Part shown: positions 1 to 7,427 of the stretch, piece after piece
Layout: the number at the start of each line of letters is the position of its first letter
Numbering within the stretch: position 1 is the first letter of the stretch
Assembly (NCBI GenBank): GCA_029959365.1
Contig: JASCOA010000014.1
Coordinates: 1-44,927, forward strand
Direction: 5' to 3'
DNA: 44,927 bases
DNA from: Microbacteriaceae bacterium PS02343
Lineage (GTDB): Bacteria; Actinomycetota; Actinomycetes; Actinomycetales; Microbacteriaceae
Made by a program: the position numbers and the translations under genes
The notes under the pieces: model-generated
What the model saw: only the letters and a program-made list of their open reading frames with translations
What the model was told of the DNA's origin: nothing
Database searches by the model: none

Positions 1-175
1 GGCGGGACGCGGTCATCGCCCGCCACCGCGTCGCGGGCGACGCGATGCTCGCCGGTGTGCAGGGCCTCGGCCTCACCGTCTTCGGCGCCGTCGCGCACAA
101 GATGAGCAACGTCGTAGCCGTCGAGATCCCCGAGGGCGTGCCCGGCGACGCCCCGCGCAGCGCCCTGCTCGAGGA
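1..175 (+). repeat. Partial second copy of the pucG aminotransferase gene
   Basis: Bases 1-175 match 27847-28021, inside the pucG-type aminotransferase gene, with only two substitutions that I can find (88 against 27934, and 153 against 27999). The two changes would turn an Asp into Ala and an Ala into Pro. The match stops at GCTCGAGGA, where the reading frame continues straight into kdpD. The copy touches the edge of the window. It is therefore either a contig-end assembly chimera, possibly from a strain variant, or a real recombination joint. Confidence 0.9.
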
Positions 176-2690
176 GGGCCGCGGGCGCGCCGACGAGGGC
201 CTCGACGTCGTCGGCGCGGTCGTGGAGACCCACGGCCGCGCGGCGACCGCCGCGATGCTCGAGGGTCTCGAGCTGCTGCCGCGCATCGACGTGGAGCACC
301 GCGGCGTGCGGCTCGCCGAGCTCGACCTCGACGGCCTGCTCGCGCGTGCTCCGGTCCTCGCGCTCGTCGACGAGCTCGCCCACACGAACGCCCCGGGCAG
401 CCGGCACGAGAAGCGCTGGCAGGACGTCGAGGCGATCCTCGCCGCCGGCATCGACGTGATCTCGACCGTCAACATCCAGCACATCGAGTCGCTGAACGAC
501 GTGGTGCACGAGATCACCGGCGCCCCGCAGCGCGAGACGATCCCCGACGCGGTGCTGCGCGGCGCCGACCAGATCGAGCTCGTCGACCTCGCCCCGCAGG
601 CCCTGCGCGACCGCCTCGCGGGCGGCCGGGTCTACCCGGCCGAGCGCATCGACGCGGCGCTCAGCAACTACTTCCGGCTCGGCAACCTCACCGCGCTGCG
701 CGAGCTTGCGCTGCTCTGGCTCGCCGACGACGTCGACGCGAAGCTCAACGAGTACCGCCAGGCGCAGGGCATCGAGGGCACCTGGGAGGCGCGCGAGCGC
801 GTGGTGGTCGCCCTCACCGGGGGAGCGGAGGGGGAGACCCTGCTGCGCCGCGGTGCCCGCATCGCCGCGAGGAGCGGATCGGGGGAGCTGCTGGCCGTGC
901 ACGTCACCAGCCAGGACGGCCTGCGCGCCGCGCACCCGGAGCACCTCGCGGCGCAGCGCGCCCTGGTCGAGCAGCTCGGCGGCACCTACCACCAGGTGAT
1001 CGGCGCGGACGTGCCCAGCGCGCTCATCGACTTCGCACGCGGCGTCAACGCGACCCAGCTCGTCATCGGCGTGAGCCGGCGGGGACGGATCGCGGCGGCG
1101 GTGACCGGTCCCGGCATCGGCGCGGCCATCATCCGCGAGGCCGGGTCGATCGACGTGCACATCGTGAACCACGGCGCAGCGGGCGGCCGCGCCGCGCTGC
1201 CGCGGCTCGGCGGCGCGCTCAGCGTGCGGCGGCGCATCGCCGGCGGGGCGCTCGCGCTGAGCGCCGGGCCGCTGCTCACCTGGCTGCTCGCGACCGTGCG
1301 CAGCCCGGAGTCCATCACGAGCGACGTGCTCGCCTACTCCCTGCTCGTCGTCGTGGTCGCCCTCGTCGGCGGCCTCTGGCCGGCGCTGTTCGCGGCGGTG
1401 CTCTCGGGCCTCACGCTCGACTTCCTCTTCATCGAGCCGTACTACACGATCAGCGTCGACCACCCGCTCGAGCTCTGGGCGCTCGTGCTCTACGTGCTCA
1501 ACGCGCTGCTGGTCAGCTGGGTCGTCGACACGGCCGCGCGGCGCAGCCGGATCGCCCGACGGGCCGCCGCCGAGAGCGAGCTGCTCGCCACCGTGGCGGG
1601 CAGCGTGCTGCGCGGGCAGGGCGCGGTGCAGGCGCTCATCAGCCGCACCCGCGAGGCCTTCGGGCTCGCCGGGGTGCGCCTCATCATCGACGCCGACACG
1701 ATCGCGACCGACGGCGAGCCGGTCGGCCGCACCACCCGCATCCCGGTCGGCAGCCGGGGCGAGCTGGAGCTGCACGGCGGCGACCTCGCGGCGAGCGAGC
1801 GACGGCTGCTCGGGGTGATCGCGGCGCAGCTCGAGGCCGTCATCGAGCGCGAGAGCCTCAGCGAGACGGCCAGCGAGCTCGGCCCGCTCGCCGAGACCGA
1901 CCGTGTGCGCACCGCGCTGCTCTCGGCCGTGAGCCACGACCTGCGCCGCCCGCTCGCCGCCGCCCGCGCCGCCGTCACGGGCCTGCGCACCGAGCGGCTG
2001 CCCGCGGCCGACCGCGGCGAGCTGATCGACACCGCCGACGAGTCCCTGCGCTCGCTCGCGGCCCTGCTCACCGACCTGCTCGACGTCAGCCGCGTGCAGG
2101 CCGGCGTGCTCGGCGTCGCGCTCGACGACGTCGACCCCGGCGAGGCTGTGCTCGCCGCGCTCGACGAGCTCGCGCTCGGTCCCGGTGACGTCGAGCTCGA
2201 CCTCGACGAGGGCATCGAGGCGGTGCGAGCGGATGCGGGTCTGCTGCGCCGCGTGCTCGTGAACCTGCTCGACAACGCGGCCCGCTACGCGCCATCGGCA
2301 GAGCGGATGCGCATCAGCACCAGCGCCTTCGCCGGCAGCGCCGAGATCCGCGTCGTCGACCGCGGCCCGGGCATCCCGCCCGAGCGCCGCGACGACGTCT
2401 TCGTGCCGTTCCAGCGTCTCGGCGACAGCGACAACCTCACCGGCCTCGGGCTGGGGCTCGCGCTCGCCAAGGGCTTCGCCGAGGGCATGGGCGGGGCGCT
2501 GCGCGCGGAGGAGACCCCGGGCGGCGGCACGACGATGGTCGTGACGCTGCCGCTCGCGGGGGCATCCGCTCGCAGCGACGAGCCGGCCGGTGCATCCGCT
2601 CGCAGCGACGACGATCGCGGCGGCGCATCCGCTCGCCCCGCCGGCGGCACGGCCGGCGCATCCGCTCAGCAGAAGGAGCCCGACGCGTGA
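3..2690 (+). CDS. kdpD: KdpD potassium-sensing histidine kinase, 5' end replaced (chimeric or partial)
   Basis: KdpD is the membrane sensor kinase that switches on the Kdp high-affinity K+ pump. The frame is open to the window edge, with a first ATG at 45. Counting from that ATG, residues 1-43 are aminotransferase sequence. KdpD then starts abruptly (ETHGR, DELAHTNAPGSRHEKRWQDVE, STVNIQHIESLND). A Usp-like domain lies at about 250-375, DUF4118-type membrane segments at about 400-500, the H-box VSHDLRRP near 628, the N-box NLLDNAARYAP near 740 and the G-box GLGLGLALAKGF near 800. The usual first 25-30 residues, with the GxxPGVGKT Walker A loop, are missing. The C-terminal 35 residues are a low-complexity ASAR-type tail. 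It overlaps kdpE by 4 bp. Identity as KdpD is secure, but whether this fused form exists in the cell is not. Confidence 0.85.
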   Translation, partial: RDAVIARHRVAGDAMLAGVQGLGLTVFGAVAHKMSNVVAVEIPEGVPGDAPRSALLEEGRGRADEGLDVVGAVVETHGRAATAAMLEGLELLPRIDVEHRGVRLAELDLDGLLARAPVLALVDELAHTNAPGSRHEKRWQDVEAILAAGIDVISTVNIQHIESLNDVVHEITGAPQRETIPDAVLRGADQIELVDLAPQALRDRLAGGRVYPAERIDAALSNYFRLGNLTALRELALLWLADDVDAKLNEYRQAQGIEGTWEARERVVVALTGGAEGETLLRRGARIAARSGSGELLAVHVTSQDGLRAAHPEHLAAQRALVEQLGGTYHQVIGADVPSALIDFARGVNATQLVIGVSRRGRIAAAVTGPGIGAAIIREAGSIDVHIVNHGAAGGRAALPRLGGALSVRRRIAGGALALSAGPLLTWLLATVRSPESITSDVLAYSLLVVVVALVGGLWPALFAAVLSGLTLDFLFIEPYYTISVDHPLELWALVLYVLNALLVSWVVDTAARRSRIARRAAAESELLATVAGSVLRGQGAVQALISRTREAFGLAGVRLIIDADTIATDGEPVGRTTRIPVGSRGELELHGGDLAASERRLLGVIAAQLEAVIERESLSETASELGPLAETDRVRTALLSAVSHDLRRPLAAARAAVTGLRTERLPAADRGELIDTADESLRSLAALLTDLLDVSRVQAGVLGVALDDVDPGEAVLAALDELALGPGDVELDLDEGIEAVRADAGLLRRVLVNLLDNAARYAPSAERMRISTSAFAGSAEIRVVDRGPGIPPERRDDVFVPFQRLGDSDNLTGLGLGLALAKGFAEGMGGALRAEETPGGGTTMVVTLPLAGASARSDEPAGASARSDDDRGGASARPAGGTAGASAQQKEPDA
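2562..2666 (+). repeat. Four in-frame copies of GCATCCGCT in the kdpD tail
   Basis: The 9-mer GCATCCGCT occurs at 2562, 2592, 2625 and 2658, spaced 30, 33 and 33 bp, so every copy is read as Ala-Ser-Ala. The stretch encodes a polar, low-complexity C-terminus after the kinase domain. This is the densest local cluster of a motif that recurs throughout the window. Confidence 0.9.
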
Positions 2691-3364
2691 AGATCCTCGT
2701 CGCCGACGACGACCCCCAGTTCCTGCGCGCGCTGCGCATCACCCTCGGCGCGAAGGGCTACGAGGTCGTGGTGGCCGCCGACGGCCGCCAGGCGCTGAGC
2801 CTCGCGATCGACGAGCGACCCGACCTGGTGATGCTCGACCTCGGCATGCCCCGGCTCGACGGCGTGCGGGTGATCGAGGGCCTGCGGGGATGGAGCACGG
2901 CGCCGATCCTGGTCGTCTCCGGCCGCACGGGGGCGGCCGACAAGGTCGAGGCGCTCGATGCGGGCGCGGACGACTACGTGACCAAGCCCTTCGCGATGGA
3001 CGAGCTGCTGGCCCGCATCCGGGCGCTCACACGGCGCGTACCGGGCCAGGACGCCGAGCCGGTGGTCACCTTCGGCGAGGTGACCGTGGACCTCGCAGCG
3101 CGATCGGCGGAGCGCGCGGGGGATCGGGTGCGCCTCACCCCGACCGAGTGGAAGGTGCTCGAGCTGCTGCTGCGCAACCCCGGCCGGCTCGTCACCCGCC
3201 AGACGCTGCTCACCGAGATCTGGGGCAGCGAGCACGTGGCCGACACGGGCTATCTGCGGCTCTACCTGGCCCAGCTGCGGCGCAAGCTCGAGGTCGACCC
3301 GACGCAGCCGAGGCACCTGCTCACCGAGTCGGGCATGGGGTACCGTTTCGCACCGGAAGGGTAG
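2687..3364 (+). CDS. kdpE: KdpE response regulator (OmpR family)
   Basis: This is the DNA-binding partner of KdpD and would activate the kdp pump operon. The GTG start overlaps the kdpD stop (GTGA), with a good ribosome site AGAAGGAG about 10 bp upstream. The receiver domain covers residues 1-115, with acidic residues D7-D9, phospho-acceptor D51 (LVMLDLGMP) and the conserved Lys in VTKPFAMDE. A winged-helix effector domain fills about 130-222 (LTPTEWKVLELLLRNPGRLVTRQ, then GYRF near the end). At 225 residues it has the normal length. The kdpFABC genes are not in the window and may lie to the left. Confidence 0.93.
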   Translation: MKILVADDDPQFLRALRITLGAKGYEVVVAADGRQALSLAIDERPDLVMLDLGMPRLDGVRVIEGLRGWSTAPILVVSGRTGAADKVEALDAGADDYVTKPFAMDELLARIRALTRRVPGQDAEPVVTFGEVTVDLAARSAERAGDRVRLTPTEWKVLELLLRNPGRLVTRQTLLTEIWGSEHVADTGYLRLYLAQLRRKLEVDPTQPRHLLTESGMGYRFAPEG

Positions 3365-3391
3365 CGACCGAAGGGCGCTCCGCAGAGCGGA

Positions 3392-3916
3392 TCAGGCGCT
3401 CTCCTCGTGATCGACGGCGCGGGTGATGCGGGCCAGCGCGCCGATGAGCAGCTGGGCCTCGGTGTCGGAGAGGTCCGCGGCGACCTCGCGGATCGCGGCG
3501 GCGAGCCCGCCGACCTCGTCGGGGTTCCTCGTGCCGACGGTGGGCGACAGCGTCTTCTTGCGCCGGTCGACGGGGTGCGGACGGGTCTCGATCAGTCCGT
3601 CCCGGACCAGGCGGTCGACGAGGGCGGTGATCGAGGCGGTCGAGATGCCGAGGTGCCGTGCGAGGTCCGTCGGCGTCGCGGGAGCGGCATCGGTCGACTG
3701 CTCGATGATCACGCGCAAGGCGGTCCGATCGATGTCGGAGAGGCCGACGCCGACCTGGCGGCGGCGCACGAGGTGCGCTTCGGCGCGGCGCAGGGCGTCG
3801 ACCGCGCGGACGACCTCGTCGGTGCGGCCGGGGTGGTCCTCGACGTGCCGGCGTCGGCTGGTGGACTGCTCGCGCTGCATGCGTGGCCCCCTCTCGGTCA
3901 CCTGTCTGTCACCCAT
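3392..3916 (-). CDS. MarR-family transcriptional regulator
   Basis: A 174-residue winged-helix protein with the MarR core at about 65-140. The recognition region reads DLARHLGISTASITALVDRLVRDG and is followed by the wing motif HPVDRRKKTL. The first 45 residues are polar and rich in Arg and Glu, so the true start may be further in, for example at the internal Met in PRMQREQS. It lies convergent to kdpE and about 80 bp downstream of a second MarR gene on the same strand. The two share ISxASxTALVDRLV and look like paralogues. The ligand and targets are unknown. Confidence 0.85.
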   Translation of the reverse strand: MGDRQVTERGPRMQREQSTSRRRHVEDHPGRTDEVVRAVDALRRAEAHLVRRRQVGVGLSDIDRTALRVIIEQSTDAAPATPTDLARHLGISTASITALVDRLVRDGLIETRPHPVDRRKKTLSPTVGTRNPDEVGGLAAAIREVAADLSDTEAQLLIGALARITRAVDHEESA

Positions 3917-3993
3917 TGTGGACGACGGAACGCAAGTTCACCGAAAGGCCAGCGGAAGTCCAGGTGCGATGCCCGTACCCCGTTCGCGCCGAG

Positions 3994-4557
3994 TCAGTCC
4001 CCGTCGCGCTCCTGCTGGGCTGCCTTGTCCTCGCGGATGACGTCGCGCAGCTCCTCATCGAGTGACTTGGACTCGCCGACGGCCGAGATCATGCCGGAGA
4101 GGAACTTGGCGACCGCGTCGAGCTCGGACTGCTCGAGGTCGTCGACGATGTTGATCATGCGCCGGTGCATCGCCCCGAGCGTCTCGCGCACCTCGTGCTC
4201 GGACTCCTCGGTGGCCAGGATGATCGTGGCGCGCCGATCCTTCGGATGCGGGTGGCGCTCGACGTGGTTGCCCTTGACGAGCCGGTCGACGAGCGCGGTG
4301 ACCGAGGCGGAGGAGATGCCCAGGAACGCGACGATGTCGCGCTGCAGCACCACCCTGCCCTCGCGCTGCGACTTCAGCAGGAAGCGCAGCGTCAGCAGAT
4401 CGGTCTCGCCCATGCCCATCGAGTCGCGGGTGCGGGCGCGCATCGCGCCCTCCTCCGTGCGGTACCGGCGCAGCAGGTTCAGCACCTCGACGCTCGAGAA
4501 GGACTCGCGGCCCTCGTACCAGTAGCCGGAGGAGCCTCCGTCGTCCTCGCTGCTCAT
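3994..4557 (-). CDS. MarR-family transcriptional regulator, divergent from the small-gene operon
   Basis: A 187-residue MarR protein. The helix-turn-helix is at about 75-105 (QRDIVAFLGISSASVTALVDRL) and the wing HPHPKDRRATI follows. The N-terminus before it, with YWYEGRESFSSVEVLNLLRRYR, is typical of actinobacterial MarR proteins. The C-terminal 20 residues are acidic and Lys-rich. The gene is divergent from a three-gene operon starting at 4761. The 203-bp gap between them holds an AT-rich promoter with an inverted repeat, so it most likely represses itself and that operon. Confidence 0.87.
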   Translation of the reverse strand: MSSEDDGGSSGYWYEGRESFSSVEVLNLLRRYRTEEGAMRARTRDSMGMGETDLLTLRFLLKSQREGRVVLQRDIVAFLGISSASVTALVDRLVKGNHVERHPHPKDRRATIILATEESEHEVRETLGAMHRRMINIVDDLEQSELDAVAKFLSGMISAVGESKSLDEELRDVIREDKAAQQERDGD

Positions 4558-4670
4558 GGGAGCACTCTAAGCCGCCGTAGCGCCAGCGTCTCGATGGCCG
4601 TGACAACTGCCGCATCCGCTCGTTCGCAGATCCCGTCACCGGGGCCTCGCGGAGGAACTCGGTCCCTCGA

Positions 4671-4720
4671 AAACAATCTTGCTTCACTATTTGCTAGTTC
4701 ACCTAGCTATATGCGATGCT
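4671..4720. promoter_or_regulatory. AT-rich divergent promoter with a GCTAG-N5-CTAGC inverted repeat
   Basis: In a window of about 70% GC this stretch is clearly AT-rich. It holds a perfect inverted repeat, GCTAG (4693-4697) and CTAGC (4703-4707), separated by TTCAC. Possible -35 (TTGCTT, 4679-4684) and -10-like (TAGCTA or TATATG, 4704-4713) hexamers flank or overlap it. It lies between a MarR gene and a divergent operon, the usual place for a MarR operator. Exact promoter elements are uncertain. Confidence 0.55.
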
Positions 4721-4760
4721 TTGCAGGTCGAACAATCGACCGGACGAAAGGAAGACCGCC

Positions 4761-5087
4761 ATGACCATCGCCATGTACAGCCGCACCTCATGGCGGGACG
4801 TCGAGCCCGACTTCACCGTCGGTCAGACAGACGGTGAGTTCACCGGCACGATCGAGCGCATCGACGCCCGCTTCCACGCCACCACCAACGTCGGCGAGGT
4901 GCTGGGCTCGTTCCGCTCCCGCGAGGCGGCCGAGCGCGCGCTCGAGCGCTCCGCAGCCCGGCGGGGCCAGCAGTCGGCCGAGCCGGCCCGCTCCGCCCGT
5001 GACACTGCGCTCCTCAAGGCCGCAGCGCTGATGGCCGGCATCGCGGCCACGGGCGCTGCGGGCATCATCGCGGCGGTGACCCTGTGA
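4761..5087 (+). CDS. Small protein of unknown function with C-terminal membrane helix
   Basis: A 108-residue protein. I chose the ATG at 4761 because AAAGGAAG lies just upstream; an in-frame ATG at 4716 would start inside the promoter region. Residues 1-75 are soluble and charged (FTGTIERIDARFHATT, then GSFRSREAAERALERSAARR). Residues 85-108 form one hydrophobic segment rich in Ala, Gly and Ile, likely a tail anchor. It is the first gene of a three-gene operon facing a MarR regulator and overlaps the next gene by 4 bp. I do not recognise the family. Confidence 0.75.
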   Translation: MTIAMYSRTSWRDVEPDFTVGQTDGEFTGTIERIDARFHATTNVGEVLGSFRSREAAERALERSAARRGQQSAEPARSARDTALLKAAALMAGIAATGAAGIIAAVTL

Positions 5088-5461
5088 CCATCCTCCGCAC
5101 CGCGCTCGACTCCGGCATGGCGTCGCTGCCGTCGCTGCCGCGCGAGCGCGCCGAGCTGGCCCACACGGTCGCCGTCTACAGCCGCCCCGGCAGCGCCGGG
5201 GTGCCGACGGTGATCATCGAGGTCGCCGACCTGCATCGCAACCTGCTCGCCCGCAGCGTGCTCGAGACGACCGCACCCCGTGAGACGGCTGCCGACGCCG
5301 TGCTCGTCGACTCCGCGCTCGAGCGGTGCGGGCAGTGGCGCATCGATCCCATCCACCGCCACAAGCGACTCGTCAGCATGGTCACCCTGCGGGCTTCGGA
5401 GGGCTCCTCCGACTACGAGCTCGCCCGCAGCGCCGCCCGCACCGCGGCGCGCACCGCCTAG
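5084..5461 (+). CDS. Hypothetical protein, second gene of the MarR-linked operon
   Basis: A 125-residue protein starting with GTG inside the stop of the preceding gene (GTGA), so the two are translationally coupled. It has no membrane segment. The middle (VAVYSRPGSAGVPTVIIEVADLHRNLLARSVL) looks like beta-strand followed by helix, and the C-terminus is a short Ala/Arg-rich helix. No catalytic motif or known family is visible to me. Confidence 0.7.
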   Translation: MTILRTALDSGMASLPSLPRERAELAHTVAVYSRPGSAGVPTVIIEVADLHRNLLARSVLETTAPRETAADAVLVDSALERCGQWRIDPIHRHKRLVSMVTLRASEGSSDYELARSAARTAARTA

Positions 5462-5467
5462 CCGCTC

Positions 5468-5704
5468 ATGAGCGACTTCGGCACGGCTCAGCGGATCGAC
5501 TCCGATCCGGTCGGCGCCGCGCTGACCGCCACCCATCACGCCCTCTTCGACCTGCGCGCCACGGATCGGCGCGAGGCGCGACGGCTCACCGATCAGCTCG
5601 AGCAGATCGCCGCTCAGCACAGCGCCGGCATCCTCACGGAGACCGACACCATCCACGCCCTCGCCGGCCTCGTCGAACGAGCCGGATCGCAACGGGTGCT
5701 CTAG
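5468..5704 (+). CDS. Small hypothetical protein, third gene of the MarR-linked operon
   Basis: A 78-residue, mostly helical, charged protein beginning 6 bp after the preceding stop. It has an Arg- and Glu-rich helix (DLRATDRREARRLTDQLEQIAAQHSAG) and no membrane segment or Cys motif. Position and strand place it in the same operon as the two preceding small genes. Its function is unknown, and the small size makes the call less sure. Confidence 0.6.
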   Translation: MSDFGTAQRIDSDPVGAALTATHHALFDLRATDRREARRLTDQLEQIAAQHSAGILTETDTIHALAGLVERAGSQRVL

Positions 5705-5811
5705 AACGCGCACGGCTCGTCGTCACCGAGCCGAGCGTCCCGCGGCAGGGGTGCCGCGAGCAGACGCGGAGCGCGTCGCAACACCCGCGACGCCTCAGAT
5801 CAGCGGCCCCG

Positions 5812-6471
5812 TCACGCTCGGCTGACGAGCCCCAGCGCCACATCCTCGACGAGCCGCGCCAGCGCATCGGCGAAGCCGCGCTGCTCGCGTGCGAGCAGCG
5901 GGTCGGCCTCGAACACCGCGAGCAGCGAGCGGGAGGGATGCGCCTGCGGCCAGACCGCCGGCACGGCGAGCAGCGTCGTGGTGACGAGCCGGTGCGCGCG
6001 GTGCGGCACGAGCTCCGGCAGCAGCCGGCGCACGACCGGCACGAGCGACTCCTCGACGTCGGCGGCCGCGTAGCGGTGCCGCAGCAGCACGTGCACGGAG
6101 ATGTCGCGCTCGAGCACGGCCGAGCGCGCGGTGAGCAGCTCGCACAGCACCGGGCGCTCCTCGAGCGACTCGGCGAGCAGGCGGGCGGCCGCGGCGGCGC
6201 GCTCGGGGAGCGGGGCGTCGGAGTGCGCGATGCGCGCGTCGAGGGCGGCCGCCCATCCGCTCTGCTGCTCGTCGAGCAGATCGAGCAGGATCGCCTCGCG
6301 CGACTCGAAGTAGCGCAGCACGTTCGACGTGGCCAGGCCCACAGCGCGGCCGATGTCGCCGATCGAGAGCTTGGCGACCGGGGTGCCCGCGAGCAGCGCT
6401 GCGGTCGCGTCGAGGATGCCGCGGCGGCGCTCGGCGCGCTGCTCCTCGGGCGTGAGCGGTCGATCGGGCAT
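5812..6471 (-). CDS. TetR-family transcriptional regulator
   Basis: A 219-residue TetR-type repressor. The N-terminal helix-turn-helix spans about 17-62 (RRGILDATAALLAGTP, then IGDIGRAVGLATSNVLRYFESREAILLDLL). The C-terminal ligand domain is divergent. The gene is divergent from the methyltransferase-like gene at 6507, with only 35 bp between starts, so that gene pair is its likely target. Its ATG sits inside a copy of the window-wide motif AGCGGATGC (6468-6476). The ligand is unknown. Confidence 0.88.
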   Translation of the reverse strand: MPDRPLTPEEQRAERRRGILDATAALLAGTPVAKLSIGDIGRAVGLATSNVLRYFESREAILLDLLDEQQSGWAAALDARIAHSDAPLPERAAAAARLLAESLEERPVLCELLTARSAVLERDISVHVLLRHRYAAADVEESLVPVVRRLLPELVPHRAHRLVTTTLLAVPAVWPQAHPSRSLLAVFEADPLLAREQRGFADALARLVEDVALGLVSRA

Positions 6472-6506
6472 CCGCTCAGTCTACGAAAGCCCGATACGGT
6501 CGACGG

Positions 6507-7427
6507 ATGCGCTGGGGTCGGGCCTACTTCGCCGTGCAGGCGGTCGCCGGCGCGGCCTGGTGGTGCGCCGTGCCGCTGCTGCCGTGGGTGCGCGAGGCGA
6601 CGCTCGGCGGTCTCGATCCGGTGCCCGTCGCGCTGCTCGACCTGCCGCTCTTCGTGCTCGCGTCGGCGCTCGCCGCCTTCGGCTGGCGACCCTCGGCGAT
6701 CGTGGCGAGCGGATGGACGGCGCTGGTCGCCGCCGCGATGGTCGCCTACGCGACCGTCACCGGCGAGGCCGGATGGGGCGCGCTGGCCATGCTCGCCGCC
6801 GCCGGCGGCAGCGCCCTCGCGCTGAGCCTCGTGCTCATCGGCCGGTTGCCGACCGAGTGGATCGTGGCGGGCCCGTTCGCGTTCCGGCCCGCATCCGCTC
6901 GTCGCGGGGTGCTGGCGCACGTGGCTGCCACGCTCGCGCAGATCGGCGTGTTCTGGGGCTTCTTCCTCGGGCTGCTGCCCTTCGTGATCGCGCTGCTCGA
7001 GCGGCGCTGGAGGGTCGACGTGGCGCTCCCGCCCGGGCTCGACGCGCTGGGCGTCGTCGTGCTCGTGCTGGCGAGCGGGCTCGGCCTCTGGTCGGCCTTC
7101 GCCATGAGCACGCGCGGCGGCGGCACCCCGCTGCCGGCGGCCATGCCGAACCGGCTCGTGATCGCCGGGCCGTACCGCTTCGTGCGCAACCCGATGGCGC
7201 TCGCCGGCATCGTGCAGGGCGCGGCCGTGGGGCTCATCGCCTCGTCGTGGCTGGTCGTGCTCTACGCCCTGCTCGGCTCGCTCGTCTGGAACCACGTGGT
7301 GCGCCCGCACGAGGAGGCCGACCTCGAGCGTCGCTTCGGGCCCGACTTCACCGCCTACCGCGACGCGGTGCGCTGCTGGCTGCCGCGGCTGCGGCCGGTG
7401 CCGGCGCGCGGCAGGATGGCCCCATGA
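6507..7427 (+). CDS. Integral membrane isoprenylcysteine/phospholipid methyltransferase-like protein
   Basis: A 306-residue multi-spanning membrane protein. The last 110 residues carry the signature of the ICMT/PEMT methyltransferase superfamily: GPYRFVRNPMALAGIVQG, a hydrophobic helix, then RPHEEADLERRFGPDFTAYRDAVRCWLPR. This C-terminal part binds S-adenosylmethionine in characterised members. The N-terminal half has about five hydrophobic helices and no other motif. It overlaps the next gene by 4 bp (ATGA) and faces the TetR gene. The methyl acceptor cannot be told from sequence; the bacterial members are mostly uncharacterised. Confidence 0.75.
   Translation: MRWGRAYFAVQAVAGAAWWCAVPLLPWVREATLGGLDPVPVALLDLPLFVLASALAAFGWRPSAIVASGWTALVAAAMVAYATVTGEAGWGALAMLAAAGGSALALSLVLIGRLPTEWIVAGPFAFRPASARRGVLAHVAATLAQIGVFWGFFLGLLPFVIALLERRWRVDVALPPGLDALGVVVLVLASGLGLWSAFAMSTRGGGTPLPAAMPNRLVIAGPYRFVRNPMALAGIVQGAAVGLIASSWLVVLYALLGSLVWNHVVRPHEEADLERRFGPDFTAYRDAVRCWLPRLRPVPARGRMAP

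Noticed and set aside
2562-2666. Possible CRISPR-like array
   Set aside because: Repeat units are only 9-20 bp, spacing keeps the reading frame, and there are no spacer-repeat borders or cas genes.
3407-4525. Plus-strand frames opposite the two MarR genes
   Set aside because: The minus strand gives complete MarR proteins with good helix-turn-helix motifs; the plus frames are Ser/Arg-rich shadows.
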